64,000 nucleotides of DNA from Dyella_B sp035690825 (GCF_051954575.1 NZ_JBQCHP010000124.1:1-64000); one strand, 5' to 3'; positions 24,778-38,782 are shown, counted from the first letter of the stretch. A program made the numbers and translations. Notes: generated by a model not told the origin, from the sequence alone.

Positions 24778-25599
24778 CTATGCAGGCTTCTCCCCCGTCC
24801 CACGAAGATTGGTGACTTTCCCAAGCAACCCGAACCAGAACGGCGCGCCGAACAACGAGGAACTCGCGGTGATCAACCAACCGGGAATCATGTAGATCAC
24901 ATCGAGATAACGCGAAGGCGGATGACCCCAGCCGATCGGCAATTGATCGAGCATCGACAAGGCGTCGTGCGCATTCGGCCCTGGCGGTGGCACTGGCAGA
25001 TGCAGCATGCCCGCGGCGGACATCGCCCAAAGCTTGGTCAACACATAGCTGGCATCGATATTGAAGGCGATGGTCAATGCCAGTGCGAAAACGAACGCCC
25101 AGAATTGCGCCTGCCGCTTGTACGCGCCGGAGATGCGCTCCATGCCCGAATCGAACCATTGCGCGATCTGCACTTCGAATGCCGCCACGTCGCCGGCGGC
25201 ACGGTCGTACATGCTGCACAGGCACAGGCGAACCTGCGGATCGGAAATCGATTCAAGCACCGGTCGCAGGTTGGCGAACGCAATCTGCCCGCGTTGCAGT
25301 GTATCCACCAGTGCGCGCGCGAAGTTCAGCGGTTTGATGTACGACGGCGCCACTTTCAAGGACAGCTCGTCGAGATTTTTCGCGCGCCCGTCACCGCGCG
25401 GATTGACCAACGCGTGATTGTAGATATCCAGCACCAGCGGATGCCCGTTCAGGAGCTGCGCGATGCCGGCCAGCAAGGTTCTTGCGCGCAGCCGGAAGAT
25501 GGAGGCCGCCGCCTCCTGGATGCTGCTGGCGATCAGCGCCACCGAACCGAAGCAAACGATCATGCCGATGGCGACCTCAAGCACCGTGCTGCCGAACAT
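24778..25599 (-). CDS. integral membrane protein of unknown function
   Basis: A 273-residue protein. Membrane helices are visible at the N-terminus (VAIGMIVCFGSVALIASSI), near residues 165-190 (FWAFVFALALTIAFNIDASY) and near the C-terminus (MIPGWLITASSSLFGAPFWF). The middle is a soluble alpha-helical region. I do not recognise a named family, though similar layouts are annotated as hypothetical membrane proteins. The start at 25599 follows GGAGGGGAGCC, a very strong ribosome-binding site; the longer frame to 25692 would read into a REP element. It ends close to the interrupted REP pair. Confidence 0.75.
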   Translation of the reverse strand: MFGSTVLEVAIGMIVCFGSVALIASSIQEAAASIFRLRARTLLAGIAQLLNGHPLVLDIYNHALVNPRGDGRAKNLDELSLKVAPSYIKPLNFARALVDTLQRGQIAFANLRPVLESISDPQVRLCLCSMYDRAAGDVAAFEVQIAQWFDSGMERISGAYKRQAQFWAFVFALALTIAFNIDASYVLTKLWAMSAAGMLHLPVPPPGPNAHDALSMLDQLPIGWGHPPSRYLDVIYMIPGWLITASSSLFGAPFWFGLLGKVTNLRGTGEKPA

Positions 25600-25673
25600 G
25601 GCTCCCCTCCGTGATTTTCCCTGGGGCGGATCATATGCCAGGAAGCTTCCCGCAGGTGGAGCTGAGGCATAGC

Positions 25674-25753
25674 CGAACCCCAACGTCGCCATGCCGCATT
25701 CCGATGTTGGGGTTCGCCCCGGATCAAGTCCGGGGCTCAGCCCAACCTACGGG
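25674..25753. repeat. REP pair, family B
   Basis: GAACCCCAACGTCG faces CGATGTTGGGGTTCGCCCCG, followed by GATCAAGTCCGGGGCTCAGC and CCAACCTACGGG. The element lies between the flavoprotein stop codon and the next gene start. Confidence 0.7.
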
Positions 25754-25755
25754 TA

Positions 25756-27135
25756 TTACGAGGCGTGATGCAGATCCTGCAGCACCGTGGGCAACAATTC
25801 CGCGACGGTGGGATGGATGTGCATGGCGTGAGTGACGGTGCGATACGGCGCCTTGGCGTACATCACATCCAACAGGCTGTGGATGACTTCGTCGCCGTTG
25901 ACGCCGAGGATGGCGGCGCCAAGCAGTTGCTGCGTGTCGGCATCCACGATCACTTTCATGAAACCCAACGTTTCGCCGCGCTCCACCGCACGCCCGACGC
26001 GCGTCATCGGCCGCACGCCGACCTCGATCTTGCGCCCTTGTTTTCGCGCCTCCTGCTCGGTGAGCCCGATGCGCGCCAGCGGTGGATCGATATACAGCGC
26101 ATAGGCATTGATGCGATCGGAAATGCGTCGCGGCTCGCCGTCCAGCACGTTGGCGGCGACGATCTCGAAATCGTTGTACGAGGTATGCGTGAACGCGCCC
26201 TTGCCGTTGCAATCGCCGAGCGCCCAGATGCCCTTCATATTGGTGCGGCATTGATCGTCGACGGTGATGTAGCCGCGCTCGTCGGTGGCGACGCCGGCGT
26301 TCTGCAAGCCCAGATCGTCGGTATTGGGTCGCCGGCCGACCGCCAGCAGGACGTGCGTGCCGTGTACTTCCAGCCGCGGATCGGCGCACCTGGCCACCAC
26401 GCGCACGTCGTCTTCCTTGCCATGTACTTCAATGCATTCGGCTGAAAGGTGGAACGCGATGCCTTCCTTGCGCAGGATATCGACCACCGCGGCGGATACT
26501 TCGGGATCCTCGCGCGGCAGCAGGCGATCGCCGCGCTCGACGATGGTCACTTCCGAACCGAAGCGCCGGAACATCTGCCCGAACTCCAGCCCGATATAGC
26601 TGCCGCCGATGATCACCAGGTGCCGGGGCAATTCGCGCAGCGCCAGGATGCTGGTGTTGGTCAGGTAGGGCACCGTATCGATGCCGGGAAAATCAGGCAC
26701 GATCGCGCGTCCTCCGACATTGATGAAAAACTCGTCGGCCTCGATCAATGCATCGCCCAAGCGCACGCTGCGCGGCGATTCGAACACGGCCTGTCCGCGC
26801 AGCAGGGACACGTTCTGCATGCCATCGAGCCACTTCTGAACGCTGCTGCGCGACTGGCCGGAGATGCCCTGCGTGCGTTCCCACACGCGCTGCATGTCCA
26901 CGCGAACCTCGCTCTGGACGAGCACGCCGTAATCGCTTGCACGCCGCCCCATCTGCGCGACATAAGCGCTGGCCACCATCGCCTTGGTGGGAATGCAACC
27001 GGTGTTGACGCAGGTGCCGCCCACCAGCTTGCGTTCGATCACCGCCACCTTGCGGCCGGATTTGCCCAGGCGCTCTGCCAGTGGTGGCCCGGCCTGCCCT
27101 GCCCCGATGACCACTGCATCGAATCGCTGATTCAT
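25756..27135 (-). CDS. FAD-dependent pyridine nucleotide-disulfide oxidoreductase
   Basis: A 459-residue class I flavoprotein disulfide reductase, of the mercuric reductase/dihydrolipoamide dehydrogenase type. FAD site GAGQAG (11-16), redox-active pair C42 and C47 (GGTCVNTGCIPTKA), NAD(P)H site IIGGSYIGLEFG, second FAD motif near TNMKGIWALGDCNG, and the C-terminal base HIHPTVAELLP. It lacks an N-terminal HMA domain and the C-terminal Cys pair of MerA, so it is not a mercuric reductase proper. The substrate is unknown. Its ATG overlaps the stop codon of a small upstream frame as ATGA. Confidence 0.9.
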   Translation of the reverse strand: MNQRFDAVVIGAGQAGPPLAERLGKSGRKVAVIERKLVGGTCVNTGCIPTKAMVASAYVAQMGRRASDYGVLVQSEVRVDMQRVWERTQGISGQSRSSVQKWLDGMQNVSLLRGQAVFESPRSVRLGDALIEADEFFINVGGRAIVPDFPGIDTVPYLTNTSILALRELPRHLVIIGGSYIGLEFGQMFRRFGSEVTIVERGDRLLPREDPEVSAAVVDILRKEGIAFHLSAECIEVHGKEDDVRVVARCADPRLEVHGTHVLLAVGRRPNTDDLGLQNAGVATDERGYITVDDQCRTNMKGIWALGDCNGKGAFTHTSYNDFEIVAANVLDGEPRRISDRINAYALYIDPPLARIGLTEQEARKQGRKIEVGVRPMTRVGRAVERGETLGFMKVIVDADTQQLLGAAILGVNGDEVIHSLLDVMYAKAPYRTVTHAMHIHPTVAELLPTVLQDLHHAS

Positions 27136-27326
27136 GCCGCTTCCAATCGCTGGCTTGAGAAGTGCGCAGTGTGTAGCAGCAGTGAAGAAGAAATTGTTAA
27201 TGCGGCCAAGGCAAGTGCGAAGGCGACGACGGTCACATCCTGCTCATGCTTGACCCATAAATCACTCAGACCATCTTGCGATTTTCCTTTGTGTGCCGCA
27301 CCAGATCCTTGAAAGACATCATGCAT
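27132..27326 (-). CDS. possible small membrane protein coupled to the oxidoreductase
   Basis: A 64-residue frame starting MHDVFQGSGAAHKGKSQDG with one predicted membrane helix (VTVVAFALALAALTISSSLL). Its stop codon overlaps the oxidoreductase start as ATGA, which suggests translational coupling and is the main support. The ribosome-binding site is weak (AGGG about 14 bp upstream). It resembles no family I know. It may instead be a chance open frame. Confidence 0.45.
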   Translation of the reverse strand: MHDVFQGSGAAHKGKSQDGLSDLWVKHEQDVTVVAFALALAALTISSSLLLHTAHFSSQRLEAA

Positions 27327-27520
27327 CGTGGTCTTGTCCCTAACCGGGCAAGGAAGCCTAAAAAAATTTGAGGCGTCCCTTGCCATCGGCTTCAGCAAGC
27401 GGATATCGGAAGAGCTTTTTCGGGTGCGATGAAAAACGAGGACGCCGTTGACCAGGCATGGGGTTGCTTGCGATGGCGCGTTCTGCACATCAGCTGCACA
27501 GCCAACCTGGAGAGGGGATC

Positions 27521-29749
27521 ATGACCAAGACGTTACGCCGGGCCATCGCCAAAGGGCTCGCCTATGGCGCGTTTGCCGTACTCGCTGCATCACCTGTCGC
27601 AAACCTTGCGGCACAAACCACACCGTCGTACAGCTGGCAGAACGTGCGCATCGTCGCCGGCGGCTATGTCGACGGCATCATTGCGCATCCCGCGAAGCCT
27701 GGACTGTTCTATGCGCGCACCGACGTCGGTGGTGCCTATCGCTACAACTCCACCACCGGCAAATGGATACCGTTGAACGATTGGGTATCGCCGGCCAATT
27801 CGCAATGGATGGGCGTGGAAAGCATTGCCGTCGATCCGAACAACGCGAACATGCTGTTCATGGTCACGGGACTGTATACGCCATCCTGGGGCGCCAACGG
27901 CGCAGTGCTGGTGTCCTCCGACCAGGGCAAAACCTTTACGCCGCATCCGTTGAGTTTTCGCACCGGCGGCAACGAGGATGGACGCAACGCCGGCGAGCGC
28001 CTGCAGGTGGATCCCAACCTGGGCTCGGTGTTGTTCTACGGCACCATGAACGATTCTTCGCAGCCCAGCACCAATGGCCTATGGAAAAGCACCGATCGAG
28101 GCGCGAGCTGGAGCAAGGTGAGCGGCTTCAACGCGCTGTCCAGCGATGGCACCGGTGCGGGCGTGGCCTTCGTCGCGTTCTACAAACCCTCGGGCGTCAA
28201 GGGTTCGCCCACCAAGACGATCTTTGCCGGCGTATCCACCAGCACGGCCACGGCGACGCTCTACAAGAGCACCGATGGTGGCGTGACCTGGGCAGCGGTG
28301 AGCGGAGGCCCCACCGGCCTGATGCCGCAGCGCGGAGTGATCGGGCCGGACGGCAACATGTACATCACCTACGGCAATGCGCCCGGCCCCAACGGCATGA
28401 CGGCCGGGCAGGTGTGGAAGTACAGCATCGGCCTCAACACCTGGCAGAACATCACGCCGCCGGACAAATACAACTATCCGTCCGGCTTCAGCGGCGTGGC
28501 GATCGATCCGGCCAAGCCCGGCACCGTGGTGGTGATGACGATGGACCACTGGTGGCCGAGCGACACCATGTATCGCAGCACCAACGGCGGTACGAGCTGG
28601 GTGGACGTAGGCGCCACCGCCACGCGCGATTCGAGCCTGTCGCCCTGGATGACGCAGGGCCAGTCGCAGGCGGGGTTCGGTAACTGGGGCGAAGTGGTGA
28701 TCGATCCGTTCAACTCCGCGCATGCCATGTACGGTTGGGGCGGCGGCATCTGGGCAACCAACAACCTCACTGCGATCGACAACGGACAGCCGACCAACTG
28801 GACCGTCGGCGCCGACGGCATCGAGGAAACCGCGGTGATCGGGCTGATTTCTCCCACCTCAGGCGCGCATCTGGTCAGCGCACTCGGTGACGTCTGCGGC
28901 TTCGTGCACACCAGCCTTACCACCGCGCCGACGACGCAGAACAACAATCCCATCTGCTCCAACGGCACCGGGCTGGATTTCGCCAAGAGTCTCCCATCGA
29001 AGATCGTGCGCGTCGGCACCGGCGGCAACAATGTGTTCGGCGCGGTATCGACCAATGGCGGCAGCAGCTGGACGCCGTTCGCCAACCAGGCCGGTTCCAG
29101 CAGCGGTGGCGGCACCGTGGCGATGTCCGCCGACGGCGGCACCATCGTGTGGGCGCCGACGGATGTCACGCCCGCCTACTCCACCGACAACGGCACTACC
29201 TGGACCAAGCTCACTGCATTGCCCACCGGTGTACAGGTGGTATCCGATGGCGCCAACGGCAATCTGTTCTATGCGTGGAATCCGTCCACCGGCACGTTCT
29301 ACAGCAGCTCCGACAAGGGCGTGACCTGGTACGCCACCACCAGCAGCCTGCCGCAGATCGCTTCGTGGCAGCACAGCCAGGTGAGTACGGTGACCGGTGT
29401 GCAAGGCGACATCTGGCTCGCCACGCCCTCGGGCCTGTATCGCAGCACCAACTCCGGCTGGACCTGGAATACCTTCGACGCTTCCACCGTCACCTCGGCC
29501 ACCTCGGTCGGCTTCGGCAAGGCGGCGACCGGCGCGTTCTATCCTGCTATTTATCTGTCGGGCACGGTGAACGGCAGCGCCGCCTTGTTCCGCTCCACCG
29601 ATGCGGGCAGCACGTGGGTACAGATCAACGATGCGGCCCATCAATGGGGTGGTGTCTCGCTGGTGGTGGGCGATCCGCGTACCTTCGGCACCGTGTATCT
29701 CGGTACGAGCGCCGGTCGTGGCGTGATTTACGGCACGTCGAGCAATTGA
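27521..29749 (+). CDS. GH74 xyloglucanase-like glycoside hydrolase
   Basis: A 742-residue secreted enzyme with a signal peptide ending at ANLAAQ. It shows the two-propeller GH74 layout: VDGIIAHPAKPGLFYARTDV then GGAYRY near residues 50-74, repeated SSDxGxTW and STDxGxSW (Asp-box) blades, and GGNEDGRNAGERL, a GH74 hallmark. D68 (RTDVGG) and D457 (SALGDVCG) match the catalytic aspartates of known GH74 endo-xyloglucanases. No carbohydrate-binding module or dockerin is attached. ATG 27521 is chosen for GGAGAGGGG upstream. The neighbouring GH27 alpha-galactosidase could remove galactosyl side chains of the same polymer. Activity is inferred. Confidence 0.88.
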   Translation: MTKTLRRAIAKGLAYGAFAVLAASPVANLAAQTTPSYSWQNVRIVAGGYVDGIIAHPAKPGLFYARTDVGGAYRYNSTTGKWIPLNDWVSPANSQWMGVESIAVDPNNANMLFMVTGLYTPSWGANGAVLVSSDQGKTFTPHPLSFRTGGNEDGRNAGERLQVDPNLGSVLFYGTMNDSSQPSTNGLWKSTDRGASWSKVSGFNALSSDGTGAGVAFVAFYKPSGVKGSPTKTIFAGVSTSTATATLYKSTDGGVTWAAVSGGPTGLMPQRGVIGPDGNMYITYGNAPGPNGMTAGQVWKYSIGLNTWQNITPPDKYNYPSGFSGVAIDPAKPGTVVVMTMDHWWPSDTMYRSTNGGTSWVDVGATATRDSSLSPWMTQGQSQAGFGNWGEVVIDPFNSAHAMYGWGGGIWATNNLTAIDNGQPTNWTVGADGIEETAVIGLISPTSGAHLVSALGDVCGFVHTSLTTAPTTQNNNPICSNGTGLDFAKSLPSKIVRVGTGGNNVFGAVSTNGGSSWTPFANQAGSSSGGGTVAMSADGGTIVWAPTDVTPAYSTDNGTTWTKLTALPTGVQVVSDGANGNLFYAWNPSTGTFYSSSDKGVTWYATTSSLPQIASWQHSQVSTVTGVQGDIWLATPSGLYRSTNSGWTWNTFDASTVTSATSVGFGKAATGAFYPAIYLSGTVNGSAALFRSTDAGSTWVQINDAAHQWGGVSLVVGDPRTFGTVYLGTSAGRGVIYGTSSN

Positions 29750-29761
29750 TGTGTTGCTTGC

Positions 29762-29850
29762 TCCCTCCCCTGCTTGCAGGGGAGGGATTGCCTGAGTTTC
29801 GAAGTATTTGCTAACACCTCATCGTCATTCCGGCGAACGCCGGAATGACG
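29762..29850. repeat. REP-like hairpins, families D (half) and A
   Basis: TCCCTCCCCTGCTTGCAGGG then GAGGGA (29762-29786) and CGTCATTCCGGCGAACGCCG then GAATGACG (29822-29850). They fill the gap between the GH74 and GH27 genes and could attenuate read-through. Confidence 0.65.
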
Positions 29851-29885
29851 ATGAAGCATGATTTGTCATCAACGTAAGGATTCCC

Positions 29886-31247
29886 ATGCCGCACTGGCTA
29901 CGACGCACGCTTCTACTTTCCACCTTGCTACTCGCCGCCACGGCGTCCGCACAGGACATCGCACCCACGCCGCCCATGGGTTGGAACAGCTGGGACGCCT
30001 ACGGCCTCACCATCGACGAAGCCGACTTCAAGGCCAACGTGACCGAACTCACCAAGCTGCACGCTTACGGCTGGACGTACGCCGTGATCGACGAAGGCTG
30101 GTACATGGGCAATCCCTTCGGCGACAAGCTGGCGCATCGGGATTACGCGATGGATGCGCACGGTTTATCGATTCCCGCACTCAAGCGCTTTCCTTCCTCC
30201 ACCGGCGAGCAAGGCTTCAAGCCGCTGGCCGATTGGGTGCACGCGCAAGGATTGAAATTCGGTATCCACATCGTGCGCGGCATTCCCAAGCAGGCGGTGG
30301 ACGCGAACCTGCCGATCGCCGGTTCATCGTTCCACGCCGTCGACGCAGCCGATACCGCCGACACCTGCGCATGGGACGACGGCACCTATGGCGTGCGCGA
30401 CAACGCCGCCGGCCAGGCCTATTACGACTCCATGCTCGCCCTGTATGCGCGCTGGGGCGTGGACTTTCTCAAGGTCGATTGCATTGCCGATCATCCGTAC
30501 AAGATCACCGAGATTCGCCAGATCGACGCGGCCATCAATAAAACCGGCCGACCGATCGTGCTGAGCCTGTCGCCGGGACCGACGCAGCTTGCGCATGCCG
30601 CCGAAATTCGCCAGTACGGCCAGATGTGGCGCATCTCCAACGACGTCTGGGACGGCTGGACGTTCAAGCACGAACATCCAAACGACGATTTCCCGCAGGG
30701 CGTGCGCAACATCTTCGATCACCTGCAGGCCTGGGCTGGCCAGGCCCACGGCGGCCGCTGGCCCGACGCCGACATGCTGCCGTTCGGCATGCTGGCCCCG
30801 CATCCTGGCTGGGGCGAACCACGCAAGTCGCGTTTGAGCCTGGAAGAGCAACGCACGCAACTCACCTTGCTGGCGATTGCGCGCTCGCCGCTGATTCTGG
30901 GCGCCAATCTGACCAAGCTCGATCAAGCGACGCGTGCATTGCTTACCAATAAGGACATCATCGCGGTCGACCAGAACAGCCACGACAATCATCCCATCAC
31001 CGAGCTGCCGGCAGGTTGGGAACAAGCGCGCGTATGGGCTGCAACCGGTCCATCGGGGCAGCGCTACCTTGCCGTGTTCAATCTCGATGACAAGCCGCTT
31101 ACGCTGGCCTCGGGATGGGACAAGCTGGGTTTGCCCGCAGGACATCACGCCGCCCGCGAGCTTTGGAGCGGCCGGCGTTTGTCGGCATCCGATCGATTGA
31201 GCGTGGTTTTGCCTGCACATGGCTGCGTGATCTACGCAATCGATTAA
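29886..31247 (+). CDS. GH27 alpha-galactosidase
   Basis: A 453-residue secreted enzyme. The signal peptide is LRRTLLLSTLLLAATASAQD. The mature end starts with the GH27/36 hallmark TPPMGWNSWDAYG (28-40). The catalytic nucleophile is D198 (DFLKVDCIAD) and the acid/base is D253 (WRISNDVWDGW), matching the family positions. The C-terminal beta-sandwich ends with SVVLPAHGCVIYAI. The same family also contains beta-L-arabinopyranosidases, so specificity is not certain. It lies 136 bp downstream of the GH74 gene, separated by REP hairpins. Confidence 0.93.
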   Translation: MPHWLRRTLLLSTLLLAATASAQDIAPTPPMGWNSWDAYGLTIDEADFKANVTELTKLHAYGWTYAVIDEGWYMGNPFGDKLAHRDYAMDAHGLSIPALKRFPSSTGEQGFKPLADWVHAQGLKFGIHIVRGIPKQAVDANLPIAGSSFHAVDAADTADTCAWDDGTYGVRDNAAGQAYYDSMLALYARWGVDFLKVDCIADHPYKITEIRQIDAAINKTGRPIVLSLSPGPTQLAHAAEIRQYGQMWRISNDVWDGWTFKHEHPNDDFPQGVRNIFDHLQAWAGQAHGGRWPDADMLPFGMLAPHPGWGEPRKSRLSLEEQRTQLTLLAIARSPLILGANLTKLDQATRALLTNKDIIAVDQNSHDNHPITELPAGWEQARVWAATGPSGQRYLAVFNLDDKPLTLASGWDKLGLPAGHHAARELWSGRRLSASDRLSVVLPAHGCVIYAID

Positions 31248-31270
31248 AGCGGCAAAACCGTCGAAAACTC

Positions 31271-31350
31271 GCGTAGGTTGGGGTGCGAACCCCAACATCG
31301 CCCATGCATGTATGGAACACACGATGTTGGGGTTGCACCCCAACCTACGC
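31271..31350. repeat. REP pair, family B
   Basis: GCGTAGGTTGGGGTGCGAAC faces GATGTTGGGGTTGCACCCCA and ends CAACCTACGC. This is the full-length form of the family. Confidence 0.85.
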
Positions 31351-31631
31351 GAGTGCGATTGCCGCCTGGCCGAGAAATCATGCCGCGATAGCTATAAACA
31401 TGGTATGCAATTTCCGAATTGCCATCGGTTGACGTCTACGTCCGCTTGACGCTTTCGTCACGCGCTCTAGTCGACGCTTTCGCCGCGCTTTCACGCCAGG
31501 CGATGGGGATTCCGGCTCTGCCGGCGCGGCAACAAGCCTTGGCGTGCACTGAAAACTTGCCGGTGACTAGCACAAGCGTCCCAAACCTAAATGGGACGCA
31601 CATATCACGCGGGTGTTCACTGCTGACAAGC

Positions 31632-31653
31632 ACGGGGCGCGTCTACGCCCCGT
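31632..31653 (+). promoter_or_regulatory. 8-bp perfect hairpin in a probable leader
   Basis: ACGGGGCG, six-base loop, CGCCCCGT. It lies 43 bp before the lipoprotein start and has no T-run, so it is not a standard terminator. A role in leader structure is only a guess. Confidence 0.35.
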
Positions 31654-31696
31654 CCAGTTGCTTTGCGTAACCACCTACTTGAGGAGGCGAAGTGCT

Positions 31697-32224
31697 ATGA
31701 AAGCATCCGTCAAACGCATCGTATTCGCTGCAGTCATGAGCATTACCACACTTTCAGTGATGGGCTGCAGCAACACCGTAACCATTCATTACGATCAGGC
31801 AGCAACCTGCTACCTGTTTGATAGCAATCCAACCGGCCAGCCACATACGACCACTTCATCCAGTAATGGATTGTTCGTGATCTACAAGATCACATCGATC
31901 GACAACACCAGCTCCGGCGCCAAGGATTTCAACTTCAATCCGAGCAAGGTGTACAACGGGAATCAGAGTCTCGCCAACAATCAATCGTTCGACTATTTAC
32001 TGCAATTGGCACAGCCACATACCGTAGCCAAGGGCACGACGGGCACCAACCTGGGCAAGCTCGTTATCGATACCACGGCAGATCCCAAGACGGACCAGAA
32101 AGCGGATTTTCCGCTTCGCTACAACAGCGGCTCGGGTGAAAGCGTACTGCTCGTCAGAGACAACCCGAATACGCCACCACCCTTCCTGGATCCATGCTCA
32201 CCGAGCAACATCAACAGTCTGTAG
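31697..32224 (+). CDS. small lipoprotein of unknown function
   Basis: A 175-residue exported lipoprotein: basic N-terminus MKASVKRIVFAA, hydrophobic core and lipobox SVMGC with the lipidated cysteine at residue 24. The mature part is polar and low in GC compared with neighbouring genes (many AAC and AAT codons). There are short Ser/Thr/Asn-rich stretches (TTTSSSNGLF). A cysteine at residue 40 and another near the C-terminus could form a disulfide. ATG 31697 follows GAGGAGG at a good distance. No family is recognised. The base composition hints at recent acquisition. Confidence 0.75.
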   Translation: MKASVKRIVFAAVMSITTLSVMGCSNTVTIHYDQAATCYLFDSNPTGQPHTTTSSSNGLFVIYKITSIDNTSSGAKDFNFNPSKVYNGNQSLANNQSFDYLLQLAQPHTVAKGTTGTNLGKLVIDTTADPKTDQKADFPLRYNSGSGESVLLVRDNPNTPPPFLDPCSPSNINSL

Positions 32225-32278
32225 TGGCGCGCGGGTTCGGCTGAGGCGCGGTCGAACTCCAATGCCATGACATGCACA

Positions 32279-32337
32279 TGGCAACGTTGGGTTTCGCCCC
32301 GGATCGAGTCCGGGGCTCTACCCAGCCTTACGGGTAG
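32279..32337. repeat. REP-like palindrome, family B variant
   Basis: AACGTTGGGTTTCGCCCCGG, then GAGTCCGGGGCTCTACCCAG and CCTTACGGGT. It resembles the copy at 25674, which also carries the CCGGGGCTC part. Confidence 0.6.
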
Positions 32338-32351
32338 ATCGGCGCGTAACG

Positions 32352-33473
32352 TCAATGACGCAATATGGCGATGACGATTTCCACCACGATCAACACGATG
32401 ATCGCCACTTCCAGCAACTCCGCGCGCTTGCCGGATGCTTCCTCGTAAAGCGCGGCGTAGGTGTCGCGGATGATCGCCAGCTTGCGGTCCACCGCGTCGC
32501 TGACGCGACTGACGCGAAACAGGTCCAGCGCCGATGCATAGACGCGGGCGAGGTAGACATCTTCGGTAACCTGCAATGCGTTGTCGACCTTTTCGGTGAT
32601 CTCGGTGACTTCCGCCACCAGCTTGTACAGGCCGCGCGCCAGGTCGGCGAAGCGGCGCGAGGCCAGCGGGTTGCTGGCGTGATGGGCGGCCTCGACCATG
32701 TCGTACATGCGTGGCAGTTCGGCATCGAGCAGTTCGTCGTAAAAGCGCATCTCCAGCAATTGCGCATTGGCGACCTCGAGAATGTCCACCACGTCCGAAT
32801 CGCCGCGCGGCTCGTAGATGAAGGCGCGATCCCAGGTCAATACGACCAGGTCATCGGCGTAGTAGGAAAAGCGATGCTGCAGCAGGTCCCTGCGCGCCTG
32901 CTCGGACAGCGCGCGCTGTTCGCCCGATAGCAACGGAACCAGATCGATCTGTTCGTGCAACGTGGGCACAGGCACCGTTTCTTCGAAGGCGTGCACGATG
33001 CCGAGCAGGTAATCCTCGTGCAGCGACGCGGCGCTGGGTTTGGACAAGGCGGGCAGTAGCGCGGTGCGCAGTTGCTGCAGCAATTGCTCCCAGACAGGGC
33101 TGTCGGCGCCGGGGCCCAGCAATGCGTCGACGGCATTCACCCGTTGCGAAAACGCATCCCAGTCGCAGGCCGTGACCGGGATGCGCACCGAAAAAGCCAC
33201 CGCGCCGAAGTCGTACAGCCTGGCCGTGACCTCGGCGCGACACGCCTGCCCCTGCAGCGGCAGTTCCAGCGGATCGAGTTTCAACAGTACCGGCGGAACG
33301 CCAAAAGCTACCGCCTTGGGAGGTGTGCTGCCGAGCTTGCTACGCGTGCTGGTCGAGCGTCGCTGTTGTTCCCACAGCACTTGCGCATTCGACAGGTCGA
33401 TGGCATCGGCGATGTCGATCAGATGCATCGCAACCACGGCGGCCGATCGGACAGTTGGTTGTTCGAAGGGCAT
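32352..33473 (-). CDS. RMD1/DUF155 family membrane-anchored protein
   Basis: A 373-residue protein of the RMD1/Sif2 family (DUF155). The family core is visible in FSYYADDLVVLTWDRAFIYE, followed by DVVDILEVANAQLLEMRFYD and a long helical region. A single C-terminal membrane helix (LEVAIIVLIVVEIVIAILRH) would anchor it with the bulk of the protein in the cytoplasm. Yeast members act in mitochondrial translation or meiosis, but bacterial ones have no settled role. The gene is a single unit between REP-like elements. ATG 33473 is the only reasonable start, giving a normal family length. Confidence 0.85.
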   Translation of the reverse strand: MPFEQPTVRSAAVVAMHLIDIADAIDLSNAQVLWEQQRRSTSTRSKLGSTPPKAVAFGVPPVLLKLDPLELPLQGQACRAEVTARLYDFGAVAFSVRIPVTACDWDAFSQRVNAVDALLGPGADSPVWEQLLQQLRTALLPALSKPSAASLHEDYLLGIVHAFEETVPVPTLHEQIDLVPLLSGEQRALSEQARRDLLQHRFSYYADDLVVLTWDRAFIYEPRGDSDVVDILEVANAQLLEMRFYDELLDAELPRMYDMVEAAHHASNPLASRRFADLARGLYKLVAEVTEITEKVDNALQVTEDVYLARVYASALDLFRVSRVSDAVDRKLAIIRDTYAALYEEASGKRAELLEVAIIVLIVVEIVIAILRH

Positions 33474-33944
33474 GCGCAGGCGCCGGGCAACGGACAGCGC
33501 TCATTCAACCCTTTAATGGTTCGTGGATGCAAGGAAAGCGCGAGCATTTCTGATCAGCGTCAATGCGATTGACAGTTCCCTTCCCCGCATGCAGGGGAGG
33601 GAACGCATTCGGCAAGCCAACACCCAACACTCGGGATCGATTGCCTGCCTTCCGCGTTAAGATCCCGAATGCGGCCGCTTCACGCGTCCTACACAATTGC
33701 CGCCTCCACATGCCGCTCACCTGAAAACTACCTGACGCGTACTGAAATTAGCCGCGGTTTTTACGACGCCGGACCCTGTTTGGCGATAGCCAGCCACGTC
33801 AAGACTACGTAGCATGGCGTGACTACGCTTTCTGTACAAATCGGCCTGTCATGTATATGCAAGCCGAAACTGTCGCATCAAAAACTGGCCACCATCCCTC
33901 GGTTAAGGATTGCCGATTTTCAAGGCTTTGATCACGAGGCTTGC
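33474..33944. other. intergenic region between divergent genes
   Basis: Between the RMD1-family gene and the hybrid kinase. It contains a half family D hairpin (33578-33601) and presumably both promoters. I see no gene. Confidence 0.6.
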
Positions 33945-34370
33945 ATGAACGCCGATACCTGGGAAACGCTCGAACGCCGTCAAGTCATCGCCGCCCTGCG
34001 CAGCTTTCGACGCGGCGATTTCCATGTGCGTCTGCCGGAAGATCTGCCAGGCCAGGATGGCGAACTGGCGCAGTTGTTCAATGAAGTGGTGAACCTCAAC
34101 CAGCAGATGACGGCAGAGCTCGAGCGCCTGTCGCGTGTGGTAGGCAAGGAAGGCAAGATCACCCAGCGTGGACGCGTAAAGGCCGCCACCGGCGGCTGGG
34201 AAAGCGCGATCCACGCAGTGAACGAATTGATCGAGGACATGGTCCAGCCAACCGCTGAAGTGGCGCGCGTGATCGGCGCGGTGGCCAAGGGCGATCTCTC
34301 GCAATCGATGACGGTGGAGATCGACGGACGCCCGTTGCGCGGCGAGTTCCTGCGCATCGGCAAAGTGGTC

Positions 34371-38778
<4,408 letters not shown>

Positions 38779-38782
<4 letters not shown>

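Larger units (their letters stand above)
31248..31696. other. intergenic region with a REP pair and a leader hairpin
   Basis: It holds a family B pair (31271-31350), an AT-richer stretch with possible promoters, and a perfect hairpin before the lipoprotein gene (31632-31653). I see no gene. Confidence 0.6.

Noticed and set aside
25756..27135. Naming the flavoprotein merA
   Set aside because: It lacks the C-terminal cysteine pair and the HMA domain of mercuric reductase, and no other mer gene is present.
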